64,000 nucleotides of DNA from Sarcocystis neurona (Eukaryota > Apicomplexa > Conoidasida > Eucoccidiorida > Sarcocystidae), in the NCBI GenBank assembly GCA_000727475.1, contig KL647288.1, forward strand, positions 5,476,306 to 5,540,305, in the 5' to 3' direction. Position 1 is the first letter of the stretch. Each line of letters begins with the position of its first letter. The position numbers were made by a program, and so were the translations under genes. The notes beneath the pieces were generated by a model. It was not told the DNA's origin. It did no database searches and saw only the letters and a list, made by a program, of their open reading frames with translations. Shown here piece by piece: positions 34,101-45,082 of this stretch.

Positions 34101-37100
34101 GATAGATATATGTGAGACAAATACATATATATATATATATGCAGAGAGGAAGAGAGTGAGATATACACATACATATATATATATACATACATATATATAT
34201 ACATATATGCGTATATCATGCCTATCGAGGTGTACGCGTCCCTTGTATTTATACATATATATATATATATGAAAAACTGGTGTGTATCATCCTTGTACAT
34301 TAATGCGTCCGCGGGCCGCATTATATACATATACACGTTCGCACCGACGAACAGACAGACAAACATATACGTGTAGAGACAGCGGCGAGTATCTCTCTCC
34401 CGCGGTTCTCCTTCGTCTTCGGTTTCCCTTTCCGGTGCGGACGCGTGAGGAACAGAATTCTATTTTTCGCCGTGGGGTGTGGCGTCTTACACATCTGTCG
34501 GTCTGCAGCACCTCGGGAGCTGTAAACTCGATCGTGCCGGTATATCCGCGGTGACGCAGTGCTGCCGTTGCTGTTGCGTCGGGAGTGTCAGGTCTGCCTG
34601 TCGTTGCTTCTCTTCCTGCCTTTTCTCTTTCGCCCAGGAGCTCCGCCGTGCCAAAGTCGGCAAGGAGGGCCCGGCACTGCAGCTGGCCCGTCAGCCGCTG
34701 CTGCAGATGCTGCAGCAGCACGTTCGACGGCTTCATGTCGCGATAGAGAATAGCGCTCTGGTGAAGGTGCTGCAGCCCGAGCAGCACGTCAAGCAGCAGC
34801 ACCCATATCTGGTCGTCAGAGAGAAATCTTGAAGGAGGCAAGTCCACGCCGCGGTCCCATATCAGCGCTTCTAAGCTCCCTGCGTCGCACGCACGCCCGC
34901 CGCAGCAGCAGCAGCCCCCGCGCAGAGGACAGAGTGACGCGGAGAGACAGCGAGAGAGGGAGGGAGACGGAGGCAGACAGAGAAAAAGAGAGGGGAAAGG
35001 CGGAAAGACGGAGAGGAGAAATAATGGGAGGAAAAGAATGAAATAGAGGAAGAAATGGTAGAAGCAGGAGAGGGAGAAGAAGAGGAAGATAAGGGATAAA
35101 AGAAAGTATATGTGGCAGCACCCAACACGCAGCTACACACGTCCTCGCAGATATACGTGCAAAAAGCGCCAGTGGAGCAGAATTCACGTGAGCAGCAGGC
35201 CAGAAGCAACCGCAACACCCGCGGCAGCAGCAGCAACAGCAATGCCCACACATACACATACAGACACGCAAAGCAGCAGCAGCAGCCCTGTCCCCACGTC
35301 CACACAGAGAGGCACAGCAGCAGCAGAGCGCGGGTGCGGGGACGTGGACAAGGCGCTGCGAGGAACTGCACCGAGAGCAGCAGCAGCAACGCCTGCAGTG
35401 TGTAGGAGACTCCAACAGCCGATATATCTGCTTTCCTATATTTTTCGGCTGCACCATCTGACGACGGAAAGCCCTGCAGCGAAAGCGTTCCTGCTTCAAA
35501 GAGCAGACCAAGTGACACCAAGGGAAAAATGACTTCAGCTGCGCTACACGCGACGAGACGAAGAAGCAGCAGCAGCAGCTCTTGAGGCAGGTGTGCGCAC
35601 GCGCGGAGCCTGCAGGGCTGAGCAACGCAGACGCAGCTGCCAACCGCAGCAGCAGCTGACAGCGCTTGACAGCCGAGCTGGGCGCCCCCTGCCGCGCGAG
35701 CCGCAGCAACTGCTGTGCGGCACCAGAACAAATCGACACAGCAGCACCAGAAGGGAAAGGGCAACAGCGGCAGCAACTGCAGCAACGAGAAGGAGGTTCA
35801 CGCAAAAGTAGCCACCGTCCAGAGTGGGGTCTCTTGAAGCAGAATTGTGCATGAGATATGCCACAGCGAGCAGCTGCATGCGTGCATGTAAAGACGCTGT
35901 CATCGGCTCGACTCGCATATATCTCTTGACTTTTTAAGCGAGAGAGGAAAGGATAACGACACACCAGGATCGGTGTTACTACAGAGAAAGCAGCACCACC
36001 AGACCAGGAACACACGCACCAGAGGCAGCAGGTGTTCTCTCAGATACGTAGGTATATATATATATATATGTATATGTATGTGTCTCTCTCTGTACATATA
36101 TATATATGTATATATGTATATAAATACACATATATACATACATACACGTGCACACATATGTGTATATGTGTATGTATAGGCGTGTGCATATGGGAAAAGG
36201 ATATACTGGCACCGGAATCAAGCGGGTAATACTCGTGCAAACGACCGTCAAACTTGCGACCCGGCAGGGAAAAGCAGCATATGCGTTCAGCAGCAGCAGC
36301 ATGAGGAAATGACCCTGGCGTGACTTCTTCGGTAAAAAGAGAGCAGCAGCCGGCGGGAAGCAAGTGATATACGCATGCGTCAGACACGTGGAGAGCGGCT
36401 GCAGCAGCAGCAACTCACCGCCATTGCAATATTCCATCAATACGAAGAGCCAGGGGACCCAGGGACACATCTGATTCGACCGGTGCATCTGCAACAGCAG
36501 CAGCGGAGGACACAGACAGCAGCAGAACTCAACAACAGCAGCAGCAGCACGTGCGGGGAGGGAGCAGCGCAAGATGCTACGCACCAGCACCAGCGCCGGC
36601 AGACGACGGCAGACGAAGAAAAAGGAGAAGAAGAAGTAACAGCAGCAGCACACGCGAGGGGGCAGTCACGGCCGCATACAACCAACCACCAGCAGCAGCA
36701 CTCAAGAACGGGAAACGCGACAAGGTGGAGGAGACGAAGGAAGGGGAAGAGCAGTGTCGCTGCAGAAACGCTTCTTTGTCGCAGGAGCGCCCCACGTCTG
36801 CGTCACGATCGCGACTTACACAGCCACAGAACAAAGACGTATTTTATGTATATGTACACAGAAGACATGCTCGAGCGGAAACGAATACGAGGAATGGCAT
36901 CTGTGCCACACTTCTGCCTCGGGGTCGCGACTTAGACAGCCACACAGCAGAGATGTATTATATATACATGTACATAATTATGTACAGAAATGGTGCCGGA
37001 GCAGAAATGAATAAGAGAAGAGGCACCTGTGCCACACAGACACATACACATACACCTACATATGCGCACAAGTGTCCGCACGGAGATGCCGACCTCAACG

Positions 37101-38548
37101 TATCAGAGGCAGCACGCCCTTTCCTACACAGAAAAGTATGTGTGGCTTCTCGACTTCAGCACACGTCTGCTCTCATGCGTTCCCCACTTCTTCAGAACAG
37201 CAAATATGCGTAAGGCAGTTCGACGTAGGTACACGTGTGTAACTACATCTCTCCGTGCAGTCTCAATACTCTTCACATCCCAGTGTCTAGCTCTGCAAGC
37301 ATACACTTCCACGAAATCTTTATAACGACGTCATTCCACGTGTGTCGACGCACGGACATTACTGGCACAACGCGCAGTGCATGCGTATCAGCAGCGGCCG
37401 GATGCGCAAAAAAAGTGGCAGTCACAAACACACATATATATATGTATGTATACGCACAAGGTGGCCGTCGTAGTAAGAACCCTGCGACATTCTTACATTT
37501 GTTGAGCTTCCTCTGTCAATATGGAGACATAAACCTTCTATAACTAGACGTACACATATACATATATATATTCTCGGCTACTATACATACACGCGTATAT
37601 ATATATATATATGTATGTGCAGACATATGCAGACCTAGGTCCAGAGAGATATGTGCGTGAGGACGTGCAGGGGGCGGCGAGACCCCGCGCGGCGACTACT
37701 ACTAATACTACTACGACGGTGCAACGTGTTGCTGTTGTGCGGAAGGCAGAGTCCACGCGGACCAGCAGGGGGGGAACGCAGAGGTGGAGGTCAAGAGAAG
37801 TGAATTTTTCGAAGAAATAGAGTTCGACAGAGAGAGACGAACGTGCACGGCGCAGAGGTGACGAAGGGAAAACAAAAGGCCGGAAGGAAGGCCAGAAATG
37901 CGTGCGCAGGCGCAAAACACCCACACATAAAATAAAGAAGTACAGCAAGAACAACACTTTACTGCGTCTTAGATGAAATAGGCTTTTCCCACAGAAAAGG
38001 ACTACCACATATGCAACGAACGCAGGAACAGAGAGGAAAGCGAATATATCAAATGTGAGGACTGGTGACACATACATTACACACACACACACATTTACAT
38101 ACATATATATATACACACACAAATACACAGACACACACAAAGACACACGCATGCGTATTCTAGACACATATACGTATACATATTTATATATGTGCACATA
38201 TTTATACATAAACGTACCTGCACATATATATAAGTGGATTTATAAACATAAATAATTTATACACGTAGAGGTGAAGGGCCTTTATACCTCGAGCCAGGAG
38301 TGTTTGTAATCGACGATGTTGGGGTGGTGCAACTTTTCCCTAATTTTTACTTCCTGCAGCATCTGCACAAGAAGCACAGAGAAACGCAGCACAACACACA
38401 TTAAAAATATACACCGCTATACCACACACATACACGTGAAAGCCCTGTAAGTCAAAGAACATATATACATATATATATGCGTCTCGATAGACATACTTGT
38501 ATTTGAATTCGCATGTATACCCTGCGATACATATTCAGAAAAGCACGC

Positions 38549-38584
<36 letters not shown>

Positions 38585-41500
38585 GTATACATTATAGATA
38601 GTACACGTATATCTATCTAAATATACGCCGTTATACCACACACACGCATGTGAGAACGCTACGAATCAAGGAACTTATACACACACATGTATACATACGT
38701 AATGATCTGTGTCTTTTGAACTCGTTTGTATATATATATATATGTATGTCGCACGTGTAGGGGAATGCCTGCGATCGTCCACGTACACATAACCCCGTGT
38801 TCACAGAGATAAGTACGTGCGTTCGAATATTATCCTATGAGTCATATCAATACACGCACGTCGTGACATATATATATATATATATACGTGTATAGGCAAC
38901 GCGAAGTATTATATCCTGTACACACATATGCGTACATATACACTTAAGTGTCCAGATATGCATATACGTTGATATGCTATCCTATGAGGAATAACGATAC
39001 GCGTATACGTATACACATATATGTACGCGTATACGTATACACATATATGTACACGTATGTGCATATATATATATATATATATGTAGAACGAAACATTGAA
39101 TCGCAGATGTACATATGCACATATATACATCTATCGAAACGTGCACCATGTGAGAACACTACGCTGCGAGACACGCGCATACAAACACGTCAATATACAT
39201 ATATATATATGTATATATCCGTAGATACAGATAGAGGGGTGTGTCCACTTTCTTCATCTTCATCGATATATATATGTGCGTGTAGACAAACATACACGTC
39301 AAACAGATCTACACGTGAAGGTCCAAGTATTGAGCACAGGACATACATATGCACACAGAGACACACAACTGCGTGTACAAGTATTCAACACCAACGTATG
39401 CAGATAGGGAGAGAATGTAAAATACGTACACGTATATATATATATATAGGTGCGTAAACATAGAGAATAAGCAACATACATATATATAAAATATGCGTAA
39501 ATGTAGGTGGGTCACTAGACGAACTATTCAAATTCTCTTCCTCCTTGCGTCTCTCCATATGCGTCCGCAGTGGCAGCACACGTAGGTGGCCTGCGCCTCC
39601 CTGTGGACGTCTGTTCAGATGAAGCCTCCACGAACGCGGCCAGACCTGACTGTTTTACAAACAAGAAAAATATATTCTTACCTATACAGCACTCTGTAGA
39701 AAATACACAGCGTATACATGTTTGTCTATATACATCTCTACGTGTGCCAAGATGTACACATGTACGTATGTATACATATATGTGTGTGTGTGGATCCGTA
39801 TACGCACGTATGTATGTGTGCGTGTATAGATCTATATGTACAAGTACATATGTATATATATGTGTGTGTACGTCTATATACATATATATGCGTATATGCA
39901 TGCATATACAGGTTTCTGTATTTGTAGACACACAGACACGCGTATACTCAGATCTCCCTATGGCTATTTGTATCTGTATCTGTCTATACCTATGTCTATC
40001 TATATCTGTCTATAGCCATATATCTATCTACCTACATCTATCTATATATAGCGATATATACCTATCTACGGCTATTTCTACCTATTTACCTATACCCTAT
40101 CGATCTCCATTTTTTGTCCATCCATCCACACCTCTATATCTGTGTCTACCTATATCAATATAATCTGTCCATCTATCTATATTTGTCCACACCTATGCAT
40201 CCAAATCTATCTACCTATATCTATCTGTTTGTATCTGTCTACATTTACCTATATCTGTATACCTATACCTCTCCACCTCTATCGATCTATATCTGTCTGT
40301 CTCTATCTATTTCTCTGTCTCTAAATGTACATATATTATAAGATGCCCTACGATGACTACAGATGCTCAACTTCACGGATCTGAGAGATTTACTGATACG
40401 TAAAATTACATGGTCGTGAATACTGTTTACTGTCTCTCCATCAGAGTTCTTAGCTCATACATTCACGAACGTATAAACGTGAACATATACATGAACTTCT
40501 TCAGGACACACTTAACGATTGGTACTCATATATATGTATATATATATATATATCCACATGTGTGTATGTATACACACATACACACATATATAGCAAAATG
40601 TATACATATATATGTATATATATATGTATATTAAGGTAGACCCACATATACGTAACGCAGATCCAGACAGATGAAATGTACACTCAATAACAAAGCATGG
40701 ACACAGTAGATGCAGCACTGCGTCATACACGTACGTATAAATACCTCCATATATAGAGAGAGAGAGAGAAAGAAAAGGGACAGAGAAGGAATATTCACAA
40801 GTATAGATATGTATATACATATACACATACACGCGTGTATACGCCCATACATATATATATATATATAGGGAGATAAAGAAAAGGAATATTGCTATGAATA
40901 AATATATATATATATATATACATACGTGTATAAACGTCCATATACATAGAGAAAGTGAAGGAATATTAACATGGAAAAGATATATATATATATATGTATA
41001 TTCAGTTCTATGTGTATGACGCGCACACACACACCCCACACCCTGTTTCTGCCTAGACAGATTGACACACAGGCCTGCACACAAGTATATACGTATGTAT
41101 GTCCGTCTTTCTCTCTCCAGCTGCCGTAACGCATAGCCGTGCCTGCAGAGACCCAGCACCCGTCGCGTTTCGCGGCCAGGGATAAACACATACTTGTCGC
41201 ATGTCGCCTCTGCAGAAGAAAATTACCTTCTGAAGCCAGTGCTTGTTATCTCCCACCGGGAGTTTCTTGACGGCATACTCTCCGAGAGTTAGTTCGTCTA
41301 AAATGTGCGTGCAGAGGTAGACCTGCCCGTAGCTCCCGCTCCCGAGTTTCTCTCTCTCCACGAAGAATCTTCGATAGTACCCAGTCACCAGCAACTCCCC
41401 GGGAATATTCTACGCGCGCGCAGCACCCGGCAGCAGCAGCAGCAGTAGCAGCAGTGGGGACAACAGCAGCAGCAGCAAGAAGGGGAGCGGCAGAAACGCT

Positions 41501-44500
41501 CCCGGCGGCAGCAGGGCGGCAGCACCAGCAGCACCGGCCGCACGGCACCGGATATAAACTGCAACAAGTGCAGCTGCAACAAATGCAGCAGCAACGATTG
41601 CAACAGCATCAGCGGAAAGAACCGGCGCAGCAACAGCGGCAGACAGCAGTGCAAGCGAAAATAGAAACAGCGGCAGCCCGGCTGCGGAACGTGCAACACC
41701 TGCAGCAGCAGCAGCACCTGCGGCAGCAACGGCAACGCCTGCAGGAGCAACAGCCGAGAAAATAGCAGCAGCACACCAACCGCAGCAGCAAAAACAGCGG
41801 CAGGCAGCAGCGAAAACAGCGGCAGGCAGCAGCATCAAAAACAACAGACGCAGCAAGGGCAGCAGCAGCGGCACGAGCGGGAACGACAGCAACAGCGCCA
41901 CGGGGTACAATACCGCAGCGAATCACTGGGAAACAGCAAATGGATAAAAACGGCACCAGCGCGAGCAACAGCGACACGTGCCACCAGTCTCATCAGCAAG
42001 CGCAGAAAACAAATGTCAAGTCCGCAGCAGCAGAAAGAAGGACAAGAGCCAGTGCGCCAGCGCGAACAGCAGAAATCGCAACAACAGCAGCTGTCACCCC
42101 AACACAGGAAAGCCAGAAGGCAGCAAGGCGCAACCTCCTACACAAATACTTGTGTATATATGTGGGTACGGGAAGAACTACCAAGGCAGATAGACAGCCG
42201 GTGAGCAGCGCAGACTCCGTTTCTAAATATGCAAACAAATCTCTGGAATGAACTGCACACAGCGACGGAGAAACTCATGCGTAAGCCTTTCGCCCACATA
42301 TACAGAGAAAGAGAAAGAAAGGGAGTGTCAGGAAGAAAAAAAAAGGAGGTCAGAGCAAAACAACGAGATCTGCCAGCAGGCGTCCCCCTACGTCCAAGTA
42401 AATATATGCTGCACAGGGGTACTCGTTATTTAGCCAAAGAAGTCCATCGGAGGCATCCACCGACACAGAGAGCGAGACGAAGTTACATGAAAAGAGAGAC
42501 ACATAGGAAGACAGAGCTGCGTGCTTTGGCTTCGCAGCAGACTTTCTTTTCTCCACGTACAAGTGGCGCCACTACCTAAGCAGCTACATTTCTACAGAGA
42601 CAGAAACACACATACACATGTACATACACGCACACTTTCCGCATCCATTTACTCATTTCCGAAAAAGGATGAGGACATTAACACATATATATGTATATGT
42701 ATGTGTCTTTTCTCTGCAGACAAAAGAAAAAGCGAAGGGCAAAGAGAGAAAAACAAATTACCCTAGTGCTAGGAATACAGTCGGCAGGTGCGGTGCTGCT
42801 TGCTGCAGCAGTAGCAGCCACAGGTGCGTTTCCTTCTCCTTCTCCTGCTCCGTCGCCTGCTCCGCCTCCTGCTCCTTCGCCCGCAGCAGCGCCAGCCGCA
42901 GAGTGAGAGGAAGAGAACGGCAGCGCACTGTCTTTTGACTGCCACATGCGCCCAGGAGACCCACCAGCGACAGCAGCGGCAGCGTAAGTCGGTTCTGCTT
43001 GAAGCTCGACGGCTTCATTAAGAAGAGCAGCAGACGTGCGTAGCGCGCTGCAGTCACTTCTCTGCTGCTGTCGCAGTTGCTGCTGGTTCTCCAAGCTCCC
43101 CCCCCAACTCGCTGCTCGGTCACCTGCTGCCCGTCCTACTGCTGCCATTTGTTGTCCGGAAGGCCGCTGCTGCGGCGCTGCTGCTGCTGCTGTCCCCACA
43201 GAGGACTCCTGCTGCTGCTGTTGTTGCGCCCACCACTGCTGCCGCCTGCTGCTGCTCTCTGCGTCTGTGGCAGCAACAGCACGCCACCCACTCCCCTCCC
43301 TGCCTGGTGCACTCGTGAACTCTGCTGCTGCTGCTCCTCCAGCTGCTGCCGCTACGTCTGGAGCTACTGCGACTGTACGGTCAGGAGCAGCAGGCGTCTG
43401 CTGCTGTTGCGGCGGAGACACAGGAGGGAGCGCTGCCGCAGCAGCAGAGGAAGGCAGCGAAGGAGGACCAGCAGCAGCACCTACTCGTCTCGCTGCTTGC
43501 ATTGCAGCAGGGAAGATTACCCTGGCTGCAGGGTCTCGAGAAGATGCACCAGCGGCAGCAGCTCGCGAAAATGCTCCGGCCTCTTCACCCGCAGGGGAGA
43601 TGGTAGACGGAGAAGCAAAGTCAGCAGCAGATCCAGAGGCAGCAGGAGCTGCGCACCGACGCTGTTGCCGTCGCAGCCGACGGAAGAGCTGCTGCAAAAT
43701 TTGAAAATACGTTCGAGCTTCAAATGAAAACTGATGAGAGTCCACGGCCTGCCCACATAACGGGCACTGCGCCAGGCGACTGCAGCAGCAGCAACAGCAG
43801 TGACAGCAACAGCAGTGCAGCAACAACAATGCCGGCTCCACCAGCAGCAACGGCGCACATCTGCGGGAGAGGAGAATTTTCCGCAGCCCCAGCACTGCCT
43901 CACCAAGACGAAACCGCTGCAGGAGCATTCTTGTCTACACCTACACACGCTTACACACACACGTATAGATATATATATATATGTAGAGAGAGAGAAGAAA
44001 ATCACCACACCTACACGCAAGTGTACACGTGTATACAGAGGGAGACAGCGGGAAGAATCTACTACACGTACATCACCTACTTTATACTAGTGCATATGCA
44101 GAGAGAAAGCAAGAGAGGAAGATCCCTCATGCAAAAGAGAAAGAACTTACTGTTCATTTATAGCGCGTTCCTCGGCAGCGGAGAGACAGCGGGCGCCTGC
44201 TCTGTACGTGTGGGGATTATACAGGACGATATGTCTATTTTTGTAGAGGACAACCTGATATTCATTGCGCAGCGCATTCTCCGCAGGGGTACGCGACAGC
44301 AGCGGCTGCCCCTGCTGCTGTTCACCCAACCCGGGACTTTCTCCCCCTCCCCCGCTTCCTTCTTCGGCAGGAGAAGCAGCAGCACCGGCAGCAAGAGTCG
44401 CCGGAGCAGCCGGAGCAGCGGTTGCAGCAAACGCAGCAGGCGGGACACGGGGAGATGCACCACCACCAGCAGCAGCACCAGGGGCCGGGGACGCGGAGAA

Positions 44501-45082
44501 CGGCGACGGGGTGGTGGAGTGGTAGTCGCACGTCAAAGGAAGTGCAGCGGCCGCAGTGTAGTCATCGGGTAAAGCCAGAAGTATCGGTTGCTGCTGCTGC
44601 TGGTGTCCTCTTCCTGAGGCTGCTGCAGCGGCACCACCAGCAACTGCAAACGCGTCTTGCCTTCCTGCTGCAGATGCTTCTTCTGCTGTGCCCAAGTAGC
44701 CCTCCCCTCTTCCTCTCCTTCCGGCCGCTGTTGCTGCTGCTGCTTCGGCAGCAGCCACTGCAGCAGCAGGATTATATGGGAAAAGCGCAAGGGCACTCAT
44801 CGGTGTTCCCGCTCGTTCGACTGCAGCTGCTTCTGCGGCTTCTGCTTCCGCGGCTTCTGCTGCCGCAGCTGCGTCTTCCGCGGCTGCAGCTGCTTCTGCT
44901 GCTGCTGCCGCCTCTGCCGCTGCTACCTCTGTTGCTGCTTGTTCCTCTCTGCTAAAGGAAAGCGAGGTGTAGCAGCTGCTGCGTTTGTGATGTGCCAAGG
45001 CAGCAGCACCGACGGGCACGAGCGCCTGCGAGGCAGCAGGACGGCTTTGTTCTCTCCATTGCTGCTGTTCCTGCCCCTCCAT
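27850..45082 (-). CDS. IKS1-like Ser/Thr protein kinase, large introns (about 1000-1090 aa)
   Basis: Join in transcript order: 45082-44151, 43779-42762, 41409-41227, 38362-38288, 36488-36419, 34870-34491, 33545-33379, 31162-31120, 29853-29719, then tentatively 28113-27850. Exons 1 to 9 keep phase at every GT/AG junction. Protein kinases transfer phosphate from ATP to Ser/Thr. Visible motifs: Gly loop GSGSYGQV (about 673-680), VAIK-type lysine in YAVKK (698), alpha-C Glu in EVKIREKL (715), catalytic loop YRDMKPSN (Asp804), DFG (831-833), APE (877-879), SDMWSLG, and DPALRPS. GYYRRFFVEREKLG, the KLPVGDN pattern, HPNIVDYKHSWLE and the upstream CPLCG motif match what I recall of fungal and protist IKS1-like kinases, a family of poorly known function. 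The N-terminal 640 residues are mostly Ala/Gln/Ser/Gly low complexity. HRD is YRD, as in AGC kinases. All catalytic residues are present, so it is probably active. Introns 1-8 are 371-2864 nt. Confidence 0.8.
29719..29853 (-). CDS. IKS1-like kinase, exon 9 (end of kinase domain)
   Basis: The acceptor tttgtgcag|gac at 29853 starts DPALRPSTDEVLEDPRVREI, the invariant Arg region of subdomain XI, followed by the helical sequence RLERAGEELALLLQQRLPHK. A donor aag|gtgaga lies at 29719. If it is not used, the frame stops after 16 more codons at 29668-29670. A third donor (gcca|gtgcat, 29691) is possible, so the 3' structure downstream is ambiguous. Confidence 0.85.
31120..31162 (-). CDS. IKS1-like kinase, exon 8 (43 nt)
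   Basis: The acceptor tttctgcctttag|g and the donor tcaaag|gtacat delimit RHPTLKLLIQALTSK. The first base completes the Arg codon begun in exon 7. Joining to exon 9 gives QALTSKDPALRPSTDEVL, the standard end of a kinase C-lobe. Confidence 0.85.
33379..33545 (-). CDS. IKS1-like kinase, exon 7 (C-lobe, alpha-F)
   Basis: The acceptor gtcatgcag|ggt at 33545 follows a 21-bp minisatellite. The exon encodes GLYGAECDTKSDMWSLGIIL, YAMCYARLPYLDKEPA and ALHLPADPP. The Asp of SDMWSLG is the invariant alpha-F residue. The donor cg|gtataat at 33379 leaves phase 2. Confidence 0.92.
33589..33693 (+). repeat. 21-bp minisatellite, five units, at a 3' splice site
   Basis: Five 21-bp units run from 33589 to 33693. 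The last three are identical (cagcagcagcag then cctcaacaa) and the first two differ by a few bases. On the sense (minus) strand of the kinase gene they read CTG-CTG-CTG-CTG-TTG-TTG-AGG type and end about 45 nt upstream of the exon 7 acceptor, inside the region expected to hold the branch site and pyrimidine tract. Confidence 0.9.
34491..34870 (-). CDS. IKS1-like kinase, exon 6 (catalytic loop, DFG, APE)
   Basis: The acceptor gagcttag|aa at 34870 completes the split codon, and the donor tgt|gtaaga is at 34491. It encodes ALIWDRGVDLPPSRFLSDDQ, IWVLLLDVLLGLQHLHQ, ILYRDMKPSNVLL, ALLADFGTAELLG and GYTGTIEFTAPEVLQ. Between DFG and APE is a polar insertion of about 30 residues (EREKAGREATTGRPDTPDAT), longer than a usual activation segment, which could be regulatory. 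Confidence 0.92.
34895..35800 (+). repeat. CAG-type triplet clusters in kinase intron 5
   Basis: Imperfect CAG/GCA runs recur across this span on the plus strand, therefore CTG/TGC on the transcribed strand, directly upstream of the exon 6 acceptor at 34870. Long minus-strand frames here (up to 399 codons, Leu/Cys/Ala-rich) are by-products of the repeat. Confidence 0.75.
36419..36488 (-). CDS. IKS1-like kinase, exon 5 (hinge)
   Basis: This 70-nt exon encodes MHRSNQMCPWVPWLFVLMEY and CNG, covering strand beta-5 and the hinge. The donor g|gtgagt at 36419 leaves phase 1. Its acceptor lies in a gctgctgttgcag context. The 13 residues between WLE and LFVLM agree with the spacing I expect for the family. 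Confidence 0.85.
36490..36720 (+). repeat. CAG-type triplet cluster in kinase intron 4
   Basis: Imperfect CAG/AGC runs on the plus strand (CTG sense) occupy the last 230 nt of intron 4, ending at the exon 5 acceptor at 36488. Similar runs flank the exon on the other side (36280-36418). Confidence 0.75.
38288..38362 (-). CDS. IKS1-like kinase, exon 4 (alpha-C helix)
   Basis: This is a 75-nt exon, 25 codons, phase 0 on both sides, isolated between introns of 2864 and 1799 nt. It encodes MLQEVKIREKLHHPNIVDYK then HSWLE. The Glu in EVKI should pair with the exon 3 lysine. The acceptor ttgtgcag|atg was chosen over an internal one because KMLQEV matches family spacing. Confidence 0.9.
38552..38580. 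repeat. (AT)n microsatellite
   Basis: About thirteen AT dinucleotides lie in kinase intron 3, one of many AT runs in this gene (others near 34126-34142, 34252-34270, 39064-39082, 40852-40868 and 40901-40920). Confidence 0.9.
39001..39052 (+). repeat. 26-bp perfect tandem repeat, two units, alternating Py-Pu
   Basis: 39001-39026 and 39027-39052 are identical 26-bp units (gcgtatacgtatac then acatatatgtac). Together with the following (AT)n the sequence alternates pyrimidine and purine almost without a break to about 39083. It lies in kinase intron 3. Confidence 0.9.
39961..40325 (+). repeat. Degenerate CTAT/CTGT tetranucleotide tract
   Basis: About 365 nt composed of tatctgtc, tatctatc, tacctata and related tetranucleotides lie in kinase intron 3. 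Only the plus strand is pyrimidine-rich, so on the transcribed strand it is purine-rich (GATA/GACA type). Confidence 0.85.
41227..41409 (-). CDS. IKS1-like kinase, exon 3 (N-lobe, Gly loop and Lys)
   Basis: The acceptor gcgcgtag|aat is at 41409 and the donor cag|aag|gtaatt is at 41227; the 183-nt exon holds 61 whole codons. It encodes GYYRRFFVEREKLGSGSYGQ, VYLCTHILDELTLG and EYAVKKLPVGDNKHWLQK. This is the nucleotide-binding loop and the ATP-anchoring lysine. Confidence 0.92.
41424..41880 (+). repeat. CAG-type triplet array in kinase intron 2
   Basis: Dense CAG/GCA/CAA runs fill the 3' part of intron 2, adjacent to the exon 3 acceptor at 41409. On the sense strand they are CTG/TGC/TTG. They keep long minus-strand frames open (to 166 codons, Leu/Cys/Ala-rich) that should not be read as genes. 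Confidence 0.8.
42762..43779 (-). CDS. IKS1-like kinase, exon 2 (CxxC motif and low complexity)
   Basis: The acceptor sits at the end of a CTG/TGC array (gctgctgctgcag|t) and completes the split codon, giving RLAQCPLCGQAVD and ARTYFQILQQLFRRL. The single CxxC pair could be half of a metal site or a vestigial zinc ribbon. About 280 residues of Ala/Ser/Gln/Gly-rich sequence follow with no recognisable fold. The donor actagg|gtaatt at 42762 is phase 0. An upstream acceptor near 43880 would add a Leu/Cys-rich run and is less likely. Confidence 0.7.
43781..43860 (+). repeat. CAG-type run forming the intron 1 acceptor tract
   Basis: This is an imperfect CAG/ACAG run on the plus strand. On the sense strand it is a TGC/CTG/TGTTGC tract whose last CTGCAG provides the acceptor of kinase exon 2 at 43779. 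Confidence 0.75.
44151..45082 (-). CDS. IKS1-like kinase, exon 1
   Basis: The ATG at 45080-45082 is the first after an in-frame TGA twelve codons upstream. The exon is mostly Ala/Glu/Gly-rich with a short poly-Gln run. Near its 3' end is the ordered segment NEYQVVLYKNRHIVLYNPHT, two short strands found before the CxxC motif in this kinase group as I recall it. The donor gaaca|gtaagt at 44151 leaves phase 2. Confidence 0.75.

Noticed and set aside
34816..36015. 399-codon and 304-codon minus frames
   Set aside because: They lie in kinase intron 5, are dominated by Leu/Cys/Ala from CTG/TGC runs, and cross the exon 6 acceptor out of frame with the kinase.
41410..41977. Leu/Cys/Ala-rich minus frames of 122-166 codons
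   Set aside because: They are by-products of the triplet array in kinase intron 2, with no domain and no start context.
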